Positions 15,990 to 24,689 of a stretch of DNA of 64,000 nt are shown here, piece after piece. Origin of the DNA: Burkholderiales bacterium. Its GTDB lineage: Bacteria > Pseudomonadota > Gammaproteobacteria > Burkholderiales > Burkholderiaceae_C. The position numbers and the translations under genes were made by a program. The notes below the pieces were generated by a model. The model saw only the letters and a program-made list of their open reading frames with translations, ran no database searches and was not told where the DNA came from. Numbering within the stretch: position 1 is the first letter of the stretch; every line of letters begins with the position of its first letter. The stretch lies in contig JAFKGD010000007.1 in NCBI GenBank assembly GCA_017307855.1, positions 434,001 through 498,000 of the forward strand. The letters run 5' to 3'.

Positions 15990-16727
15990 CTAACGCGCGT
16001 CCGCGGTCCATGGTAGACCCGCGGTGAGCGGAAGTCCGGTCGATCCCGCCAGAAGTTCGAGGCGATAGCCGTGGCTGTAGATGGCCGTCAGCCGAAAGCC
16101 GTTGTCCGGACGCAACTTCAACAGGCTCCGGACGCGCGAGAGGTGTGTATCCAGCGATCGAGAGTGGGCGCTGGTGTCGGTGCCCCAGACCACCTGCTGC
16201 AGATAACTTCGCGAAAGCAGGCGGCCCAGATTGACGAAGAGGTGGTAGGCCAGCAGGAACTCCTTCTGCTTGAGCTCCACGGCATGCCCATCGATCTCCA
16301 CCATGTTGCTCGAGACGTGGAAGGTGTAGCGGCCGAAGACCGCGACGTCGTTCTGCACCTGTGGATAGGAGCGCCGCAGCAGTGCCGTGATGCGCGCCAG
16401 TATTTCAGGCACGCGCACGGGCTTGACCATGTAGTCATCCGCTCCTGCGGTCAAAGCCGCCACGATTTCGCGTTCGCTTCCGTGGGCAGTGACGAACAGC
16501 ACTGGCACGGGATACTTGAGGTGCGCACGGGCCCACTCCATGACCTCGTAGCCCGTGGCGTCCGGAACACTCCAGTCCAGCACCAGAAGGTCGAAGTTGT
16601 CGCGGCGCATTTGCCGCATCAGATCCTGTCCGCTCTCGAAAAGCAGGCACTCATGTCCCAGCGCACGCACGACGGTCTGAAGAAGGTCCGCATAGACCGG
16701 GTCGTCTTCCAGTACTGCAATTCTCAT
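15990..16727 (-). CDS. Orphan OmpR-family response regulator
   Basis: The 245-residue protein has a receiver domain (1-118) with the acidic pocket E7-D8-D9, phosphoacceptor D51 (in LVLDWSVPD), T80 and K102, all in the standard places. A winged helix DNA-binding domain follows (about 125-228), with LKQKEFLLAYHLFVNLGRLLSR and SRSLDTHLSRVRSLL. A 15-residue tail (AGSTGLPLTAGLPWT) lies beyond the usual end. No histidine kinase is adjacent. It lies downstream of the minor pilin operon on the same strand, and direct repeats at 16791-16807 upstream of it look like an OmpR-type operator. The ATG at 16727 is preceded by a GGGGG run. Confidence 0.9.
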   Translation of the reverse strand: MRIAVLEDDPVYADLLQTVVRALGHECLLFESGQDLMRQMRRDNFDLLVLDWSVPDATGYEVMEWARAHLKYPVPVLFVTAHGSEREIVAALTAGADDYMVKPVRVPEILARITALLRRSYPQVQNDVAVFGRYTFHVSSNMVEIDGHAVELKQKEFLLAYHLFVNLGRLLSRSYLQQVVWGTDTSAHSRSLDTHLSRVRSLLKLRPDNGFRLTAIYSHGYRLELLAGSTGLPLTAGLPWTADAR

Positions 16728-16790
16728 GTAACCCCCGCTCCCAAATTGCCAGCCCGGATTCTTGTCACAGTTCGCCGACAAAGAAAGTCA

Positions 16791-16807
16791 GTTGACAAAA
16801 GTTGACA
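16791..16807. promoter_or_regulatory. Direct repeat GTTGACA-AAA-GTTGACA upstream of the response regulator
   Basis: Two identical 7-base units start exactly 10 bases apart, one helical turn, which is the spacing OmpR-family dimers use on DNA. They lie 64-80 bases upstream of the response regulator start and just past the pilE stop. Further TTGTCA-like words occur in the same 81-base gap. Binding by the adjacent regulator is inference. Confidence 0.4.
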
Positions 16808-16808
16808 T

Positions 16809-17267
16809 TCATCTCCAGCATTCGGCCGCCGTTGCGGGGCCTGACGCATGCATGCGCCCTGCCTGATCCACGGCCAGGATCCCGCACCGGTCATCCCCCC
16901 GCACGGGATGCGCTTCGAGCCGGTAGCTCCCCGCGTCGACATGTGCCAGCACCAGCCGATGATGCGCCTGGCCGCCGGCAGGAACCTCCCGCAACGACAC
17001 GGGTAGCGCCACCGGCCCGGCGGCATCTCCAGGCAGCAGCCCCAGTTGCAGGTCATAACGATGGTTCGCAGCCCTGAAGCGCTCCATGTACAAAGACGCC
17101 TCTTGCAGCGCGGCACGCGCCTGTGCACGCTGGCCGCGCTGCACGATCTGGCGATAGCTCGGATAGGCCAGTGTGGCCAGCACAGCGGCAATTGCCAGCG
17201 CCACGAGCAATTCGATCAGAGTGAAACCAAGCGCATTTCGGCTGAAGGCTGATCTACATGGATTCAT
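16809..17267 (-). CDS. pilE: Type IV pilin-like protein PilE (minor pilin)
   Basis: The 152-residue prepilin has the class III signal: a short basic leader ending at G14, then FTLIELLVALAIAAVLATLAYP. F15 becomes the N-methylated first residue and E19 is the Glu at +5. The C-terminal part holds two cysteines (DRCGILAV and AECWR), which could close the D-loop. It is the last gene of the fimT-pilVWXY1-pilE operon, six bases after pilY1, where PilE is a priming minor pilin and not the main subunit. The C-terminus is short compared with major pilins. Confidence 0.9.
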   Translation of the reverse strand: MNPCRSAFSRNALGFTLIELLVALAIAAVLATLAYPSYRQIVQRGQRAQARAALQEASLYMERFRAANHRYDLQLGLLPGDAAGPVALPVSLREVPAGGQAHHRLVLAHVDAGSYRLEAHPVRGDDRCGILAVDQAGRMHASGPATAAECWR

Positions 17268-17273
17268 TGGCAG

Positions 17274-20200
17274 TTACCGCGGCACGTTGAGCAACTGGCG
17301 CCACTGCCGCGCGGGCCGCAGTGCAGCCGGCTCGAACGCCGGCGCGGCGCCACTGCTGCCCAGCACCTGTGCGCGCCCCCGTCGGTCCACCCAGAGACGC
17401 GCAGGGGCCTCTGCGGCCACCCGCATCACCCCGGTGACCTGCACCTCCGGCGCATCGAGAGGCGCATCGCGGCCGTTGTCGATCTGCGCCGTGGGCGGCG
17501 CGGCGCCGGAGAGGGGCCGCAGATACAGATCCAGCGCCTCGGGCTCGACCGCGCCGCAGCCGGAAGGATCCGGCCACGCCGGCGCCACCACCCGAAAGCG
17601 GGCAAGCCCGCTCTCGAACCGCGCACCGTGGATATCGCGCAGGCGTCGTGGCAGGTCGATGCGCCAGCCCCGGTGGAGACGCCAGTCGACTGGCGAAGCG
17701 TCCAGACGCTCCCGGCGGGTGCTGTTCGTTGCGGACGCTTCGTCCACGGGCACCAAGGCGTGACGCACCAAGGCCGGCGCCGGACCTGCGCGTTCTCCGG
17801 CGCGCGCGGCGCGGCTCGCCGGCGCACGATCCCAGATGCCGTAGAGCGACTGGACCTGCGTGCTCATGGCGTCGACAGTCTCGTGCAGGCGGCCGGATCC
17901 GAGCAGCACCATCTGCCCGCCCAGAGGATGATCGATATATTCGGGCGCTGCCGTCACAGGCTGCGGCAAGCCGCTGGCGTCGAGTGCTTCGAAGAAGGGC
18001 TGGCCATCGAAGTCGACACGCCATTCGGCTGGATCGGTGGCACGCAGGTCGAAGCGCCACACGCGACCGCGCAGGTCACCCGCATAGGCAGCCACGACCA
18101 CCTGGTTGGCATCGCGCACCAGCCGCACGCCCCCCAGGCCATTGCCGCCAGCCACATCGGCACGAAGCACGCGCAATGGCCGGCCGCTTTGCAGGTCAAG
18201 TACGACCAGACGCGCCTCGCCCGCGGCGCTGTCGTAACCGTTGCCGAAGGCCGCGATCCACTGGCCGCCTCGCGTCATGCCGGTGTCGGGCGGCGACAGC
18301 ACGTGGCCGAGTTGCGCGTCGTCGGCGCGACCGTACTCCCACAGCACGCTGTGCCCGCCGAGGGCGGAGGTGTCGGTAACGTCGATCGCGGCGATGGAGG
18401 CAGCCCCGCGCCCGGCGCTGGCCAGCACCACGCTGCGCCAACGTCCGCCCCACCAGGCCTGAGCCTCGGCGACAGGACCATCCACGAAGAACCGGTGGCC
18501 ATAGGAAGATTGCGCGAGCTGCGGCAACAGGCCGTGAACACCGGCCGGCACGAAGGCGAAGGCTTCCACGCCATCGTGTTCCCGCACGGCGTGCAGCATG
18601 CCATCGTTGGCACCGAAGAAGACCAGTCCCGCGCGCGCGGCCGTGTCACGAACAAAGGCCCGGTACGTTTCGCGACCCGGTGTGCCCCGCGGCAGGAAAT
18701 TGAACTGAAGGTCGTCCGCCTGGGCAATCACGCGCGGCTGCGAATGGACGATGTCACCGATCACGCCGTCGCGCACGCGCCAGCCCATGGCCTCGCGGGT
18801 GCGGTCGCCGCGCAGGTAATCGATCAGCGAAGCATCTCCCCGCCACGACGGCGGGGTCGCGCGCGCCACCTCACCGGGCGTGAATGCCAGCGCCTCGCGA
18901 CGGGAGGGGTGCCAGGTCCAGATGTTGCGATCCGCGGGCTGTGGCATGCGTTCCGAGGCGCGCCAGAGCGGCTCGCGCGAGCGGCCCGCCTCGGTCATCT
19001 CGTAGGCCTCGAGCTCGCCGGACCAGGCCGCGGTGCGATAGGACGGCACATAGACGCGCACCCGCGCCTCGCCCGACCAGGCGATGCCTGCACTGGACAC
19101 ACTCATCGGCCGGACATCGTGCAGCGCCTGCGAGAGCGCGTCGGACAGAGCCAGCGGATCGAGTGCATCGAGGTAACGGCCACCGCCGTTGATCGCGGCA
19201 TGCCAGAGGTCGTCCACTGTCGCCGGCAGGCCGGCCTGCGGCGCGGGCCATGCCAGTTCCCCCCGGGTGATGCGCTCCAGATCATGTCGGGGATCGAGTT
19301 GCCCACCCGAGCCGAAACCCACTGCCAGCGTGACCATGGCTTGCCAGTAGGCGTCGCCCTCGAAGCGGGGCGCCAGCGCATTCGGCAGCTCCGGATGCAG
19401 GTCGCGGGCAAAGTAGTGCAGCGCGACGTCGGCCAGCGTGTCCGGATGGGCGTCGCGCCACGGCGGTCCGGCGCGGTACCGCCAGCTGCGGCCATCGGCG
19501 TGCTCGATGCGCACACCATCGACGCCATCGACGTTGCCACGCGCTGCGGCCGTGGTTGCCGGCGCGCCGTTCCACCCACCATCGCTCACCAGCAGGTGAT
19601 AGCTGCGCCGGCACGGCGAATGGCGCGAGGCGACGCCCAGCCAAGGCGCGTCGGACCACGGCGATCCGGTGTCCGATGCCAAGGACCTTTCGTAGTAACG
19701 CCCGACGTCGTCCATGGCGCGGCGCAGCGCGCTGTCGCCTGCGGGCCGCAGGCGGTGCAGCCAGTCGAACGCCTCGGCACGGTAGGCACCGCTCCAGGGG
19801 CGCACGCCGCGCACGAGCGTCGTCGCGGCGGCGCCGTCGATGGCGGTGGCGCGAACCTGCCCAACGCGTCCGTACCCCAGCCGCAGCATCGATTCCTGCC
19901 GGGTCAGCACCTCGCTTGTCGCGGCAATGGCGGCATGAAGCCGTGTGCGGTGATAGACGAACCAGTTTGCGAAGTTGCGGTATTCGTCGGCCTGGCTGCA
20001 CCAGGCGCCGCCGCCGCGCAGGGTGCAGTCGGTACGCGATGCGGGACGCTCGAAACCCGCCGCGTCCATGATGCGCACGCGCGTGAACGCGCTGCCGGGC
20101 GCCATGGGGTCGCCACTCCACGTGTAGAAGGTGGCGGGCGCAAAGGGCTCGCCCGCAGCCGCCACGCAGACCACTCCGTTCGCGCCGGGGGATGTCCGGC

Positions 20201-20696
20201 ACCAGGCCACGGCAGCGGGCCACGTCATCTCTCCTGTCAGGTCGGCCGCGGGTGTTTCGGACAGCGGATCGAGGCGGGCCAGGCGCGGATCGGCTTGCGG
20301 CCAGGTCGTGCCGTCGGCCCGCGTCCACGGCCGATAGCGCACGCCGGGGTCGTAGTAGAGGCGGTTGTGTCCGTGAAAACGCATGCGCGCGGACCAGCGG
20401 TCGTCTGCGCGCGTCGTCCACACATGCAGCGCCGCATCGGCACCGGCCTGCTCGCCAGCGGGGGCCGTGTCCAGCGGGTGGAAGACAGCATTGGCAGCGC
20501 CTTCGGGGCTGGCAGCGTCGGGCAGGTGGCGCAGCCCCATCGAGGCCGAGTCGTCGATCGTCAGGACGAGATTGGGCAGATCATTCACAGTGGCCGGCTG
20601 CAGCAGCGGCTGCTGCGCCACCTGCGCGGGCGCCACACAGGCCAGACCCAGGCAGGCACCCAGCAGCACATGCCCCCGCAACATGCGACCCCTCAT
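17274..20696 (-). CDS. pilY1: Type IV pilus tip/assembly protein PilY1
   Basis: The 1140-residue protein has a signal peptide (about 1-25), then an N-terminal region with a vWA-like metal site D48-x-S50-x-S52 in LTIDDSASMG. The C-terminal half is the PilY1 beta-propeller, with LVFFGANDGMLHAV, HRFFVDGPVAEAQAWW, SVLASAGRGAASIAAIDVTD-like and YAGDLRGRVWRFDL segments. PilY1 sits at the pilus tip, primes assembly with the minor pilins and acts in adhesion and surface sensing. The ATG at 20696 overlaps the pilX stop (ATGA), which fixes the start. The calcium loop normally found just before YAGDL is replaced by RDANQVVVAA. Confidence 0.9.
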   Translation of the reverse strand: MRGRMLRGHVLLGACLGLACVAPAQVAQQPLLQPATVNDLPNLVLTIDDSASMGLRHLPDAASPEGAANAVFHPLDTAPAGEQAGADAALHVWTTRADDRWSARMRFHGHNRLYYDPGVRYRPWTRADGTTWPQADPRLARLDPLSETPAADLTGEMTWPAAVAWCRTSPGANGVVCVAAAGEPFAPATFYTWSGDPMAPGSAFTRVRIMDAAGFERPASRTDCTLRGGGAWCSQADEYRNFANWFVYHRTRLHAAIAATSEVLTRQESMLRLGYGRVGQVRATAIDGAAATTLVRGVRPWSGAYRAEAFDWLHRLRPAGDSALRRAMDDVGRYYERSLASDTGSPWSDAPWLGVASRHSPCRRSYHLLVSDGGWNGAPATTAAARGNVDGVDGVRIEHADGRSWRYRAGPPWRDAHPDTLADVALHYFARDLHPELPNALAPRFEGDAYWQAMVTLAVGFGSGGQLDPRHDLERITRGELAWPAPQAGLPATVDDLWHAAINGGGRYLDALDPLALSDALSQALHDVRPMSVSSAGIAWSGEARVRVYVPSYRTAAWSGELEAYEMTEAGRSREPLWRASERMPQPADRNIWTWHPSRREALAFTPGEVARATPPSWRGDASLIDYLRGDRTREAMGWRVRDGVIGDIVHSQPRVIAQADDLQFNFLPRGTPGRETYRAFVRDTAARAGLVFFGANDGMLHAVREHDGVEAFAFVPAGVHGLLPQLAQSSYGHRFFVDGPVAEAQAWWGGRWRSVVLASAGRGAASIAAIDVTDTSALGGHSVLWEYGRADDAQLGHVLSPPDTGMTRGGQWIAAFGNGYDSAAGEARLVVLDLQSGRPLRVLRADVAGGNGLGGVRLVRDANQVVVAAYAGDLRGRVWRFDLRATDPAEWRVDFDGQPFFEALDASGLPQPVTAAPEYIDHPLGGQMVLLGSGRLHETVDAMSTQVQSLYGIWDRAPASRAARAGERAGPAPALVRHALVPVDEASATNSTRRERLDASPVDWRLHRGWRIDLPRRLRDIHGARFESGLARFRVVAPAWPDPSGCGAVEPEALDLYLRPLSGAAPPTAQIDNGRDAPLDAPEVQVTGVMRVAAEAPARLWVDRRGRAQVLGSSGAAPAFEPAALRPARQWRQLLNVPR

Positions 20697-21211
20697 TTCT
20701 GCACCACCGACTGCAGCCACACCTCGGCACCCCGTCCGCCCGGCGCATGGCCGGGGCTGAAGCCGCGTGCGGTCACCAGCCAGACGCCCAGGCGGTCGTC
20801 GGCGCCGCGCGAGCGCGGCAATACCATGGCTTCGATGAGGCACTGTGGCACCGGTGCATCGGCCGGTACGGCTGCATTGCCCCAGGCCAGTGCCGCAGGC
20901 ACTGGCGATGCCAACGGCACCGGGCCGGACCAGCTGTCGGCCGCCTGCCAGCGCAGCGGCCACTCGGGGTCGACGTCAGGAGCGGGCTGGACGGGCACGA
21001 CGGCGCTGGCCAGGCCGATCTGCTCTTCGCAGTAACGCAGGGCCAGTTCGGCCGCAGCGAGCGCCTGTGCATGAGCCTGGCGGCCCGCACTCGTCGCCAC
21101 GCCGGTGAGCGCGAGGCGCGAGGCCAGCGCGGCCGTCATGGCCATCACAGCCAGCAGCACCAGCATCATGACCAGGACGACGCCGCGATCGGAGCGGCCT
21201 GCGCACGCCAT
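20693..21211 (-). CDS. pilX: Minor pilin PilX-like
   Basis: The 172-residue protein starts with a short basic leader (MACAGRSDRG) and a hydrophobic helix (VVLVMMLVLLAVMAMTAALASRL) without a Glu at position +5, as is usual for PilX-type minor pilins. After the helix come a conserved AEAALRYCEEQ-like helix (here AAELALRYCEEQ) and a Cys near PQCLIEAMV, consistent with one disulfide. It is part of the tip-priming complex with PilV, PilW and PilY1. The start ATG overlaps the pilW stop (TGATG), and the stop overlaps the pilY1 start. Confidence 0.85.
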   Translation of the reverse strand: MACAGRSDRGVVLVMMLVLLAVMAMTAALASRLALTGVATSAGRQAHAQALAAAELALRYCEEQIGLASAVVPVQPAPDVDPEWPLRWQAADSWSGPVPLASPVPAALAWGNAAVPADAPVPQCLIEAMVLPRSRGADDRLGVWLVTARGFSPGHAPGGRGAEVWLQSVVQK

Positions 21212-22098
21212 CACGGGCTGCCCCCATGGTTGCGCAGCTGCACGGTAGCGGCATAGCTGCGGCGTATGCGCCTTCGCGTGGCGTCGGCCGGCCAGACGGC
21301 ACGGCCATTGCAGTCGAGATGGGCCGCAGGCTCGTCCGACAGTCCTTCAGGGGTTGCGAGCACCACGCAGACTTCCACGCTCACGACACGCGCCCAGCGA
21401 GCCGGGTCGTGCGCGTACTCGGCATCGAATGCCGTCGCATCGAGATGACGCACAACGCCGCGGCGGCCCTCGTCGCCGATGCCCCAGCGCAACTGAAGGT
21501 GCTCGACGTTGTCAATCAGCGGCTGCGCGGCGAAGCCCGTGCCGCCGCTGCCGGCGCAGTACAGCATGGACTGGCCGGTCTGCGGATTCACGCGGATGAA
21601 GAAGCGGTTGTCTGCCAGCACGTAGCTGCCACCGGTCGCCGCCGTGCTGGCCGCGATCTGGTTGCCCGCGCAGTCGGTGGGCTGGCCCGCCGCACCCGGC
21701 CAGGTGCTGGCGGCATCGGCCTCGTACTGCACGGCGAGGGCCGCGGCGCCCCCGGGCCCCGGCAGACATGACAGCGCGTCGCCATCCGCTACGGCGACCG
21801 ACACGAAACCATGGTCGCAGCCCCGCACGCCCGCGCCGGCATAGTGACCCGCGGCGGCGCCCAGCGGGCCCTGTCGCACGGGGCGCGCATAGCCCGCCAT
21901 GCGCAACTGCGCCGCCAGCAGATCGAGTGCGAGGGCGCCGTGTTCGTCCAGGCGAGCCAGGGCATCCTGATGGCGGGCCGAGCGTCCACCCGCGAGCGTC
22001 AGCACCAGCGCGGCGGCCAGCAGCACGAGCGCCAGTGCCATCGCCACCATCAACTCGACGAGGCTGCGGCCGGATTGCCGGTAGCACGCTTTCGCCAT
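21211..22098 (-). CDS. pilW: Minor pilin PilW
   Basis: This 295-residue prepilin has the leader MAKACYRQSG, cleaved before R11, followed by SLVELMVAMALALVLLAAALVL with the Glu at +5 (E15). The large C-terminal domain is typical of PilW (LDLLAAQLRMAGYARPV, LIDNVEHLQLRWGIGDEG, VSVEVCVVLAT). PilW is one of the four minor pilins that start pilus assembly. Its ATG at 22098 overlaps the pilV stop (TGATG). Residue +1 is arginine instead of the common phenylalanine, a small oddity that should still permit cleavage. Confidence 0.9.
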   Translation of the reverse strand: MAKACYRQSGRSLVELMVAMALALVLLAAALVLTLAGGRSARHQDALARLDEHGALALDLLAAQLRMAGYARPVRQGPLGAAAGHYAGAGVRGCDHGFVSVAVADGDALSCLPGPGGAAALAVQYEADAASTWPGAAGQPTDCAGNQIAASTAATGGSYVLADNRFFIRVNPQTGQSMLYCAGSGGTGFAAQPLIDNVEHLQLRWGIGDEGRRGVVRHLDATAFDAEYAHDPARWARVVSVEVCVVLATPEGLSDEPAAHLDCNGRAVWPADATRRRIRRSYAATVQLRNHGGSP

Positions 22099-22637
22099 CA
22101 GCCATCCACCCGCAGGTGCAGGCATTGCGCGGGACCACCCTCCCCTTCCGGCACGGGACAGTCGGCATCCGGCGTCGGCGCCTCGCCGCCATCGACCGGG
22201 CCGTGCCATGCGACACGGATGTCCACCAGGCCGCCCGTGCCGCTACCGGGCGCGCGCGCGACCGAGACCGCCGCCCCCGGGAGGCGGCTGGCGCCCGCGC
22301 TCCAGCGGGCCCGATCAGCCCGGGCGACCTCGGCCGGATCGCAGGGTTCGGCACACGCGGGCGCTGCTGACGAGCGATCGGCGGGTGCGTGCGCCGACGC
22401 GTGCCACATGCCGTCGTAGAAGCCGCCGGCCACACCCTCCGGGTTGGCGCGCAGGCGCTCGGCCAGGTCTTGCGCCAGCGTCCAGGCGCGGGCGCGGAGC
22501 TGGATGGCCTCCGATTGCGATGCCAGGCGCGCCTGGAGCGCGGCCATGGACAGCATTCCGAACGACATCAGAAGCAGGCCGGCCAGCACTTCGAGAAGGC
22601 TGTTGCCGCCCATGCTCCGCGCCGGCAGCTTCAGCAC
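22098..22637 (-). CDS. pilV: Minor pilin PilV
   Basis: The 179-residue prepilin begins best at the GTG at 22637, giving the leader MLKLPARSMGG with cleavage before N12 and Glu at +5 (E16 in NSLLEVLAGLLLMSFGML). This start lies inside the end of fimT, overlapping its stop by seven bases; an ATG at 22613 would leave only a three-residue leader. The helix ASQSEAIQLRARAWTLAQDLAERLRANPEG is typical of PilV. Four cysteines in the C-terminal domain may form disulfides. It acts with PilW, PilX and PilY1 at the pilus tip. Confidence 0.85.
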   Translation of the reverse strand: MLKLPARSMGGNSLLEVLAGLLLMSFGMLSMAALQARLASQSEAIQLRARAWTLAQDLAERLRANPEGVAGGFYDGMWHASAHAPADRSSAAPACAEPCDPAEVARADRARWSAGASRLPGAAVSVARAPGSGTGGLVDIRVAWHGPVDGGEAPTPDADCPVPEGEGGPAQCLHLRVDG

Positions 22638-23185
22638 GCAGCCCCCGTGGCGATACGCGTGCTGCCCGTGGCACCGATGCACACCACCCGCTGCGACTGC
22701 GCCGGTGCGTCGCCAGCGCCGTCCGGCTGGAAGCGCACGTTGTTCTGCGCGCCTGGCGCCACGCCTGAAGGAAGATACGACACCACATACGACGCCAGCC
22801 CGCCCGCCGCCACGCGCAGCGGCAAGGGCGGCCCCGCCTGCACGCGCAGCACGGTGTCGCCCGTCTCCACCACGCCGCGCGTGCCGGAATCCTGGAACAC
22901 CAGCCAGCCGCGCGACCAGTCACGGTTCGCGGCTGCGCCGGCACACTGGCGACCGTCGACGCTGGGACACAGCGTGACGCGGGTACCGCGCTGGATCGCC
23001 TCGGCACGCGCGCGCCGCAAATCGTCGGCCAGCGCCATGGCATGTCCCTGCACCTGCCGCCCGAGCAGGAAGGCGCGCAGGGACGGCACGCCCTGGGCCA
23101 GCAGCACGCTGCCCACGGCAAGCGCCACCAGCATTTCGACCAGCGTGTAGCCGCGCCGGCCGCTTCTCCCATCGTTCTTTTTCAT
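22631..23185 (-). CDS. fimT: Minor pilin FimT/FimU-like (GspH domain)
   Basis: This 184-residue prepilin heads the minor pilin operon. It has the leader MKKNDGRSGRRG, cleaved before Y13, and then YTLVEMLVALAVGSVLL with the Glu at +5 (E17). The globular part is a GspH/FimT domain (LADDLRRARAEAIQRGTRVTLCPS, NRDWSRGWLVFQD). FimU/FimT proteins connect the tip complex to the pilus shaft, and some FimT proteins bind DNA in natural transformation through Arg/Lys in the C-terminal loop. The ATG at 23185 fits the leader. A TTGACG repeat pair lies about 60 bases upstream. Confidence 0.9.
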   Translation of the reverse strand: MKKNDGRSGRRGYTLVEMLVALAVGSVLLAQGVPSLRAFLLGRQVQGHAMALADDLRRARAEAIQRGTRVTLCPSVDGRQCAGAAANRDWSRGWLVFQDSGTRGVVETGDTVLRVQAGPPLPLRVAAGGLASYVVSYLPSGVAPGAQNNVRFQPDGAGDAPAQSQRVVCIGATGSTRIATGAAC

Positions 23186-23237
23186 GGCGCGGCAGTCTAG
23201 GGAAGCCCGCCGCCGATACACCTCGCATTGAGAAAGA

Positions 23238-23255
23238 TTGACGATTCGTTTGACG
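23238..23255. promoter_or_regulatory. TTGACG repeat pair upstream of the minor pilin operon
   Basis: TTGACG occurs at 23238-23243 and 23250-23255, in the same orientation relative to the downstream gene as the GTTGACA pair upstream of the response regulator, but with a 12-base period. It sits 53-70 bases before the fimT start, in the promoter zone. A shared regulator is possible; the different spacing weakens the idea. Confidence 0.3.
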
Positions 23256-23397
23256 CTCTTTTACAGTGCCCCCACAGCCGGTGGCCAAGGGGGGACAGGT
23301 GGCGCATGTCATGCAGGCGCCACGCAGGCACCGCATGCCACGGCCGCCCCTCCTTGCCTGCCGCCGATTCCGAACGCCCCCACCTCAAGGAACGCTC

Positions 23398-23946
23398 ATG
23401 TACGCCCGCCGCCTTTCCGTTGCCGCCACTCTCTGCTGCCTTGCCGGGCTCGCCTCGGCGCAGCAGCTGCAGCCCGGCCTGTGGGAGATCACCAGCCGCA
23501 TGGGCGGCCAAAGCGGCGGCGAGATGGAAAAGGCCATGGCACAGGCTCAGGCGCAGATGGCCAACCTGCCGCCCGAGCAGCGCAAGATGGTCCAGGACAT
23601 GATGGCCAAGCAGGGCGTGGGCCTGTCGCCCACCGGCAACGCGGTGCGCATCTGCCTCACGCCGGACATGGTGGCACGCGACCAGCTACCTGCCCAGCAG
23701 GGCGACTGCAAGACCACGCAGTCGCCACGCAGCGGCAACACCATCAAGGTGAGCTTCTCGTGCACGCGGCCCGTGTCGTCGGGCGAGGGCACCGTGACGT
23801 TCGTCAGCCCGCGCGACTACAGGAGCACGATGAAGGTCCGCTCCACGCAGAACGGCCGCACCGATACCCTGGACATGGACTCGACCGGCAAGTGGCTGGC
23901 TGCGGATTGCGCAGGCCTCAAGCCGCCGTCGGCTCCGGCGAAGTAG
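23398..23946 (+). CDS. DUF3617-domain secreted protein
   Basis: The 182-residue protein has a signal peptide (RRLSVAATLCCLAGLASAQQ) and a DUF3617 domain: LQPGLWEITSRMGGQ near the start of the mature chain, a helical MEKAMAQAQAQMANLPPEQRK stretch, then ICLTPDMV and CKTTQSPRSGNTIKVSFSC. Family members are predicted periplasmic proteins with two conserved cysteine pairs and unknown function. An AAGGA sequence before the ATG at 23398 decides the start. The gene is divergent from fimT, and its 3' end overlaps the 3' end of the YggS gene by 29 bases on the other strand. Confidence 0.85.
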   Translation: MYARRLSVAATLCCLAGLASAQQLQPGLWEITSRMGGQSGGEMEKAMAQAQAQMANLPPEQRKMVQDMMAKQGVGLSPTGNAVRICLTPDMVARDQLPAQQGDCKTTQSPRSGNTIKVSFSCTRPVSSGEGTVTFVSPRDYRSTMKVRSTQNGRTDTLDMDSTGKWLAADCAGLKPPSAPAK

Positions 23947-24655
23947 GCTTGTCGCGGCGGCCGAAGATGGCCGTACCCACCCGCACCAACGTGCTGCCGG
24001 CCGCGATGGCAGGCTCCAGATCGGCCGACATGCCCAGCGACAGCGTGTCCCATGCCTCGGCCCCTGCCACGCCATCGGCCCGCAACTGCCGCCCGATGTC
24101 GTCGAACAAGGCCCGTGCCTGATCGTGCACCGCGCGCTGCATGGTCGGGTCTTCGGAAGGTTCGGGAATGCTCATGAGGCCGCGCAGCTGCAACTGCGGC
24201 AGCCCCGCCACCAGCCGTGCCAGCGCGGGCGCATCGGCGGGTGACACGCCAGACTTGGAGAGCCCGCCGTCCACGTTGACCTGGATGCAAACCTGCAGTG
24301 GCGGCAGATGGGCTGGCCGCTGTTCCGAAAGGCGGCGAGCGATGCGCTCGCGATCCACCGAATGGACCCACTGGAAATGCTCGGCCACGGCCCGCGTCTT
24401 GTTGGCCTGCATCGGGCCGATCATGTGCCATGTCAGGGGCAAATCGTGCAGAAGCGTGATCTTTTCCACGCCCTCCTGCACATAGTTCTCGCCAAACTGG
24501 CGCTGCCCGGCCTCGAACGCATCGCGCACGGCGTTGGCGTCGAAGGTCTTGGAAACTGCCAGTAACCGAACGTCATCGGGCGAGCGGCCGGCATCGGTGG
24601 CTGCTACCCTGATGCGCAGGCCGATGCGCTGGAGGTTGTCGGCAATCGTCGTCAT
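23918..24655 (-). CDS. yggS: YggS-family PLP homeostasis protein
   Basis: The 245-residue protein has the PLP-binding lysine K36 in LLAVSKTFDA and the family motifs QFGENYVQEG, TWHMIGPMQANKTR and LQVCIQVNVDGG. The C-terminus has SLGMSADLEPAIAAGSTLVRVGTAIFG. YggS/PLPBP proteins bind pyridoxal phosphate without known catalysis and keep its levels in balance. The gene is divergent from pilT with only 34 bases between the starts; the neighbourhood of yggS and pilT is conserved in many proteobacteria. The last codons overlap the DUF3617 gene tail to tail. Confidence 0.95.
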   Translation of the reverse strand: MTTIADNLQRIGLRIRVAATDAGRSPDDVRLLAVSKTFDANAVRDAFEAGQRQFGENYVQEGVEKITLLHDLPLTWHMIGPMQANKTRAVAEHFQWVHSVDRERIARRLSEQRPAHLPPLQVCIQVNVDGGLSKSGVSPADAPALARLVAGLPQLQLRGLMSIPEPSEDPTMQRAVHDQARALFDDIGRQLRADGVAGAEAWDTLSLGMSADLEPAIAAGSTLVRVGTAIFGRRDKPTSPEPTAA

Positions 24656-24689
24656 AATAGGTTACAAGCGTAAATCACTCGAGGGTTCC

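Noticed and set aside
17628-21035. Long open frame on the plus strand opposite pilY1 and pilX
   Set aside because: It is a GC-driven antisense frame. The minus strand encodes recognisable PilY1 with signal peptide, motifs and coupled starts; the plus-strand translation has no recognisable domain.
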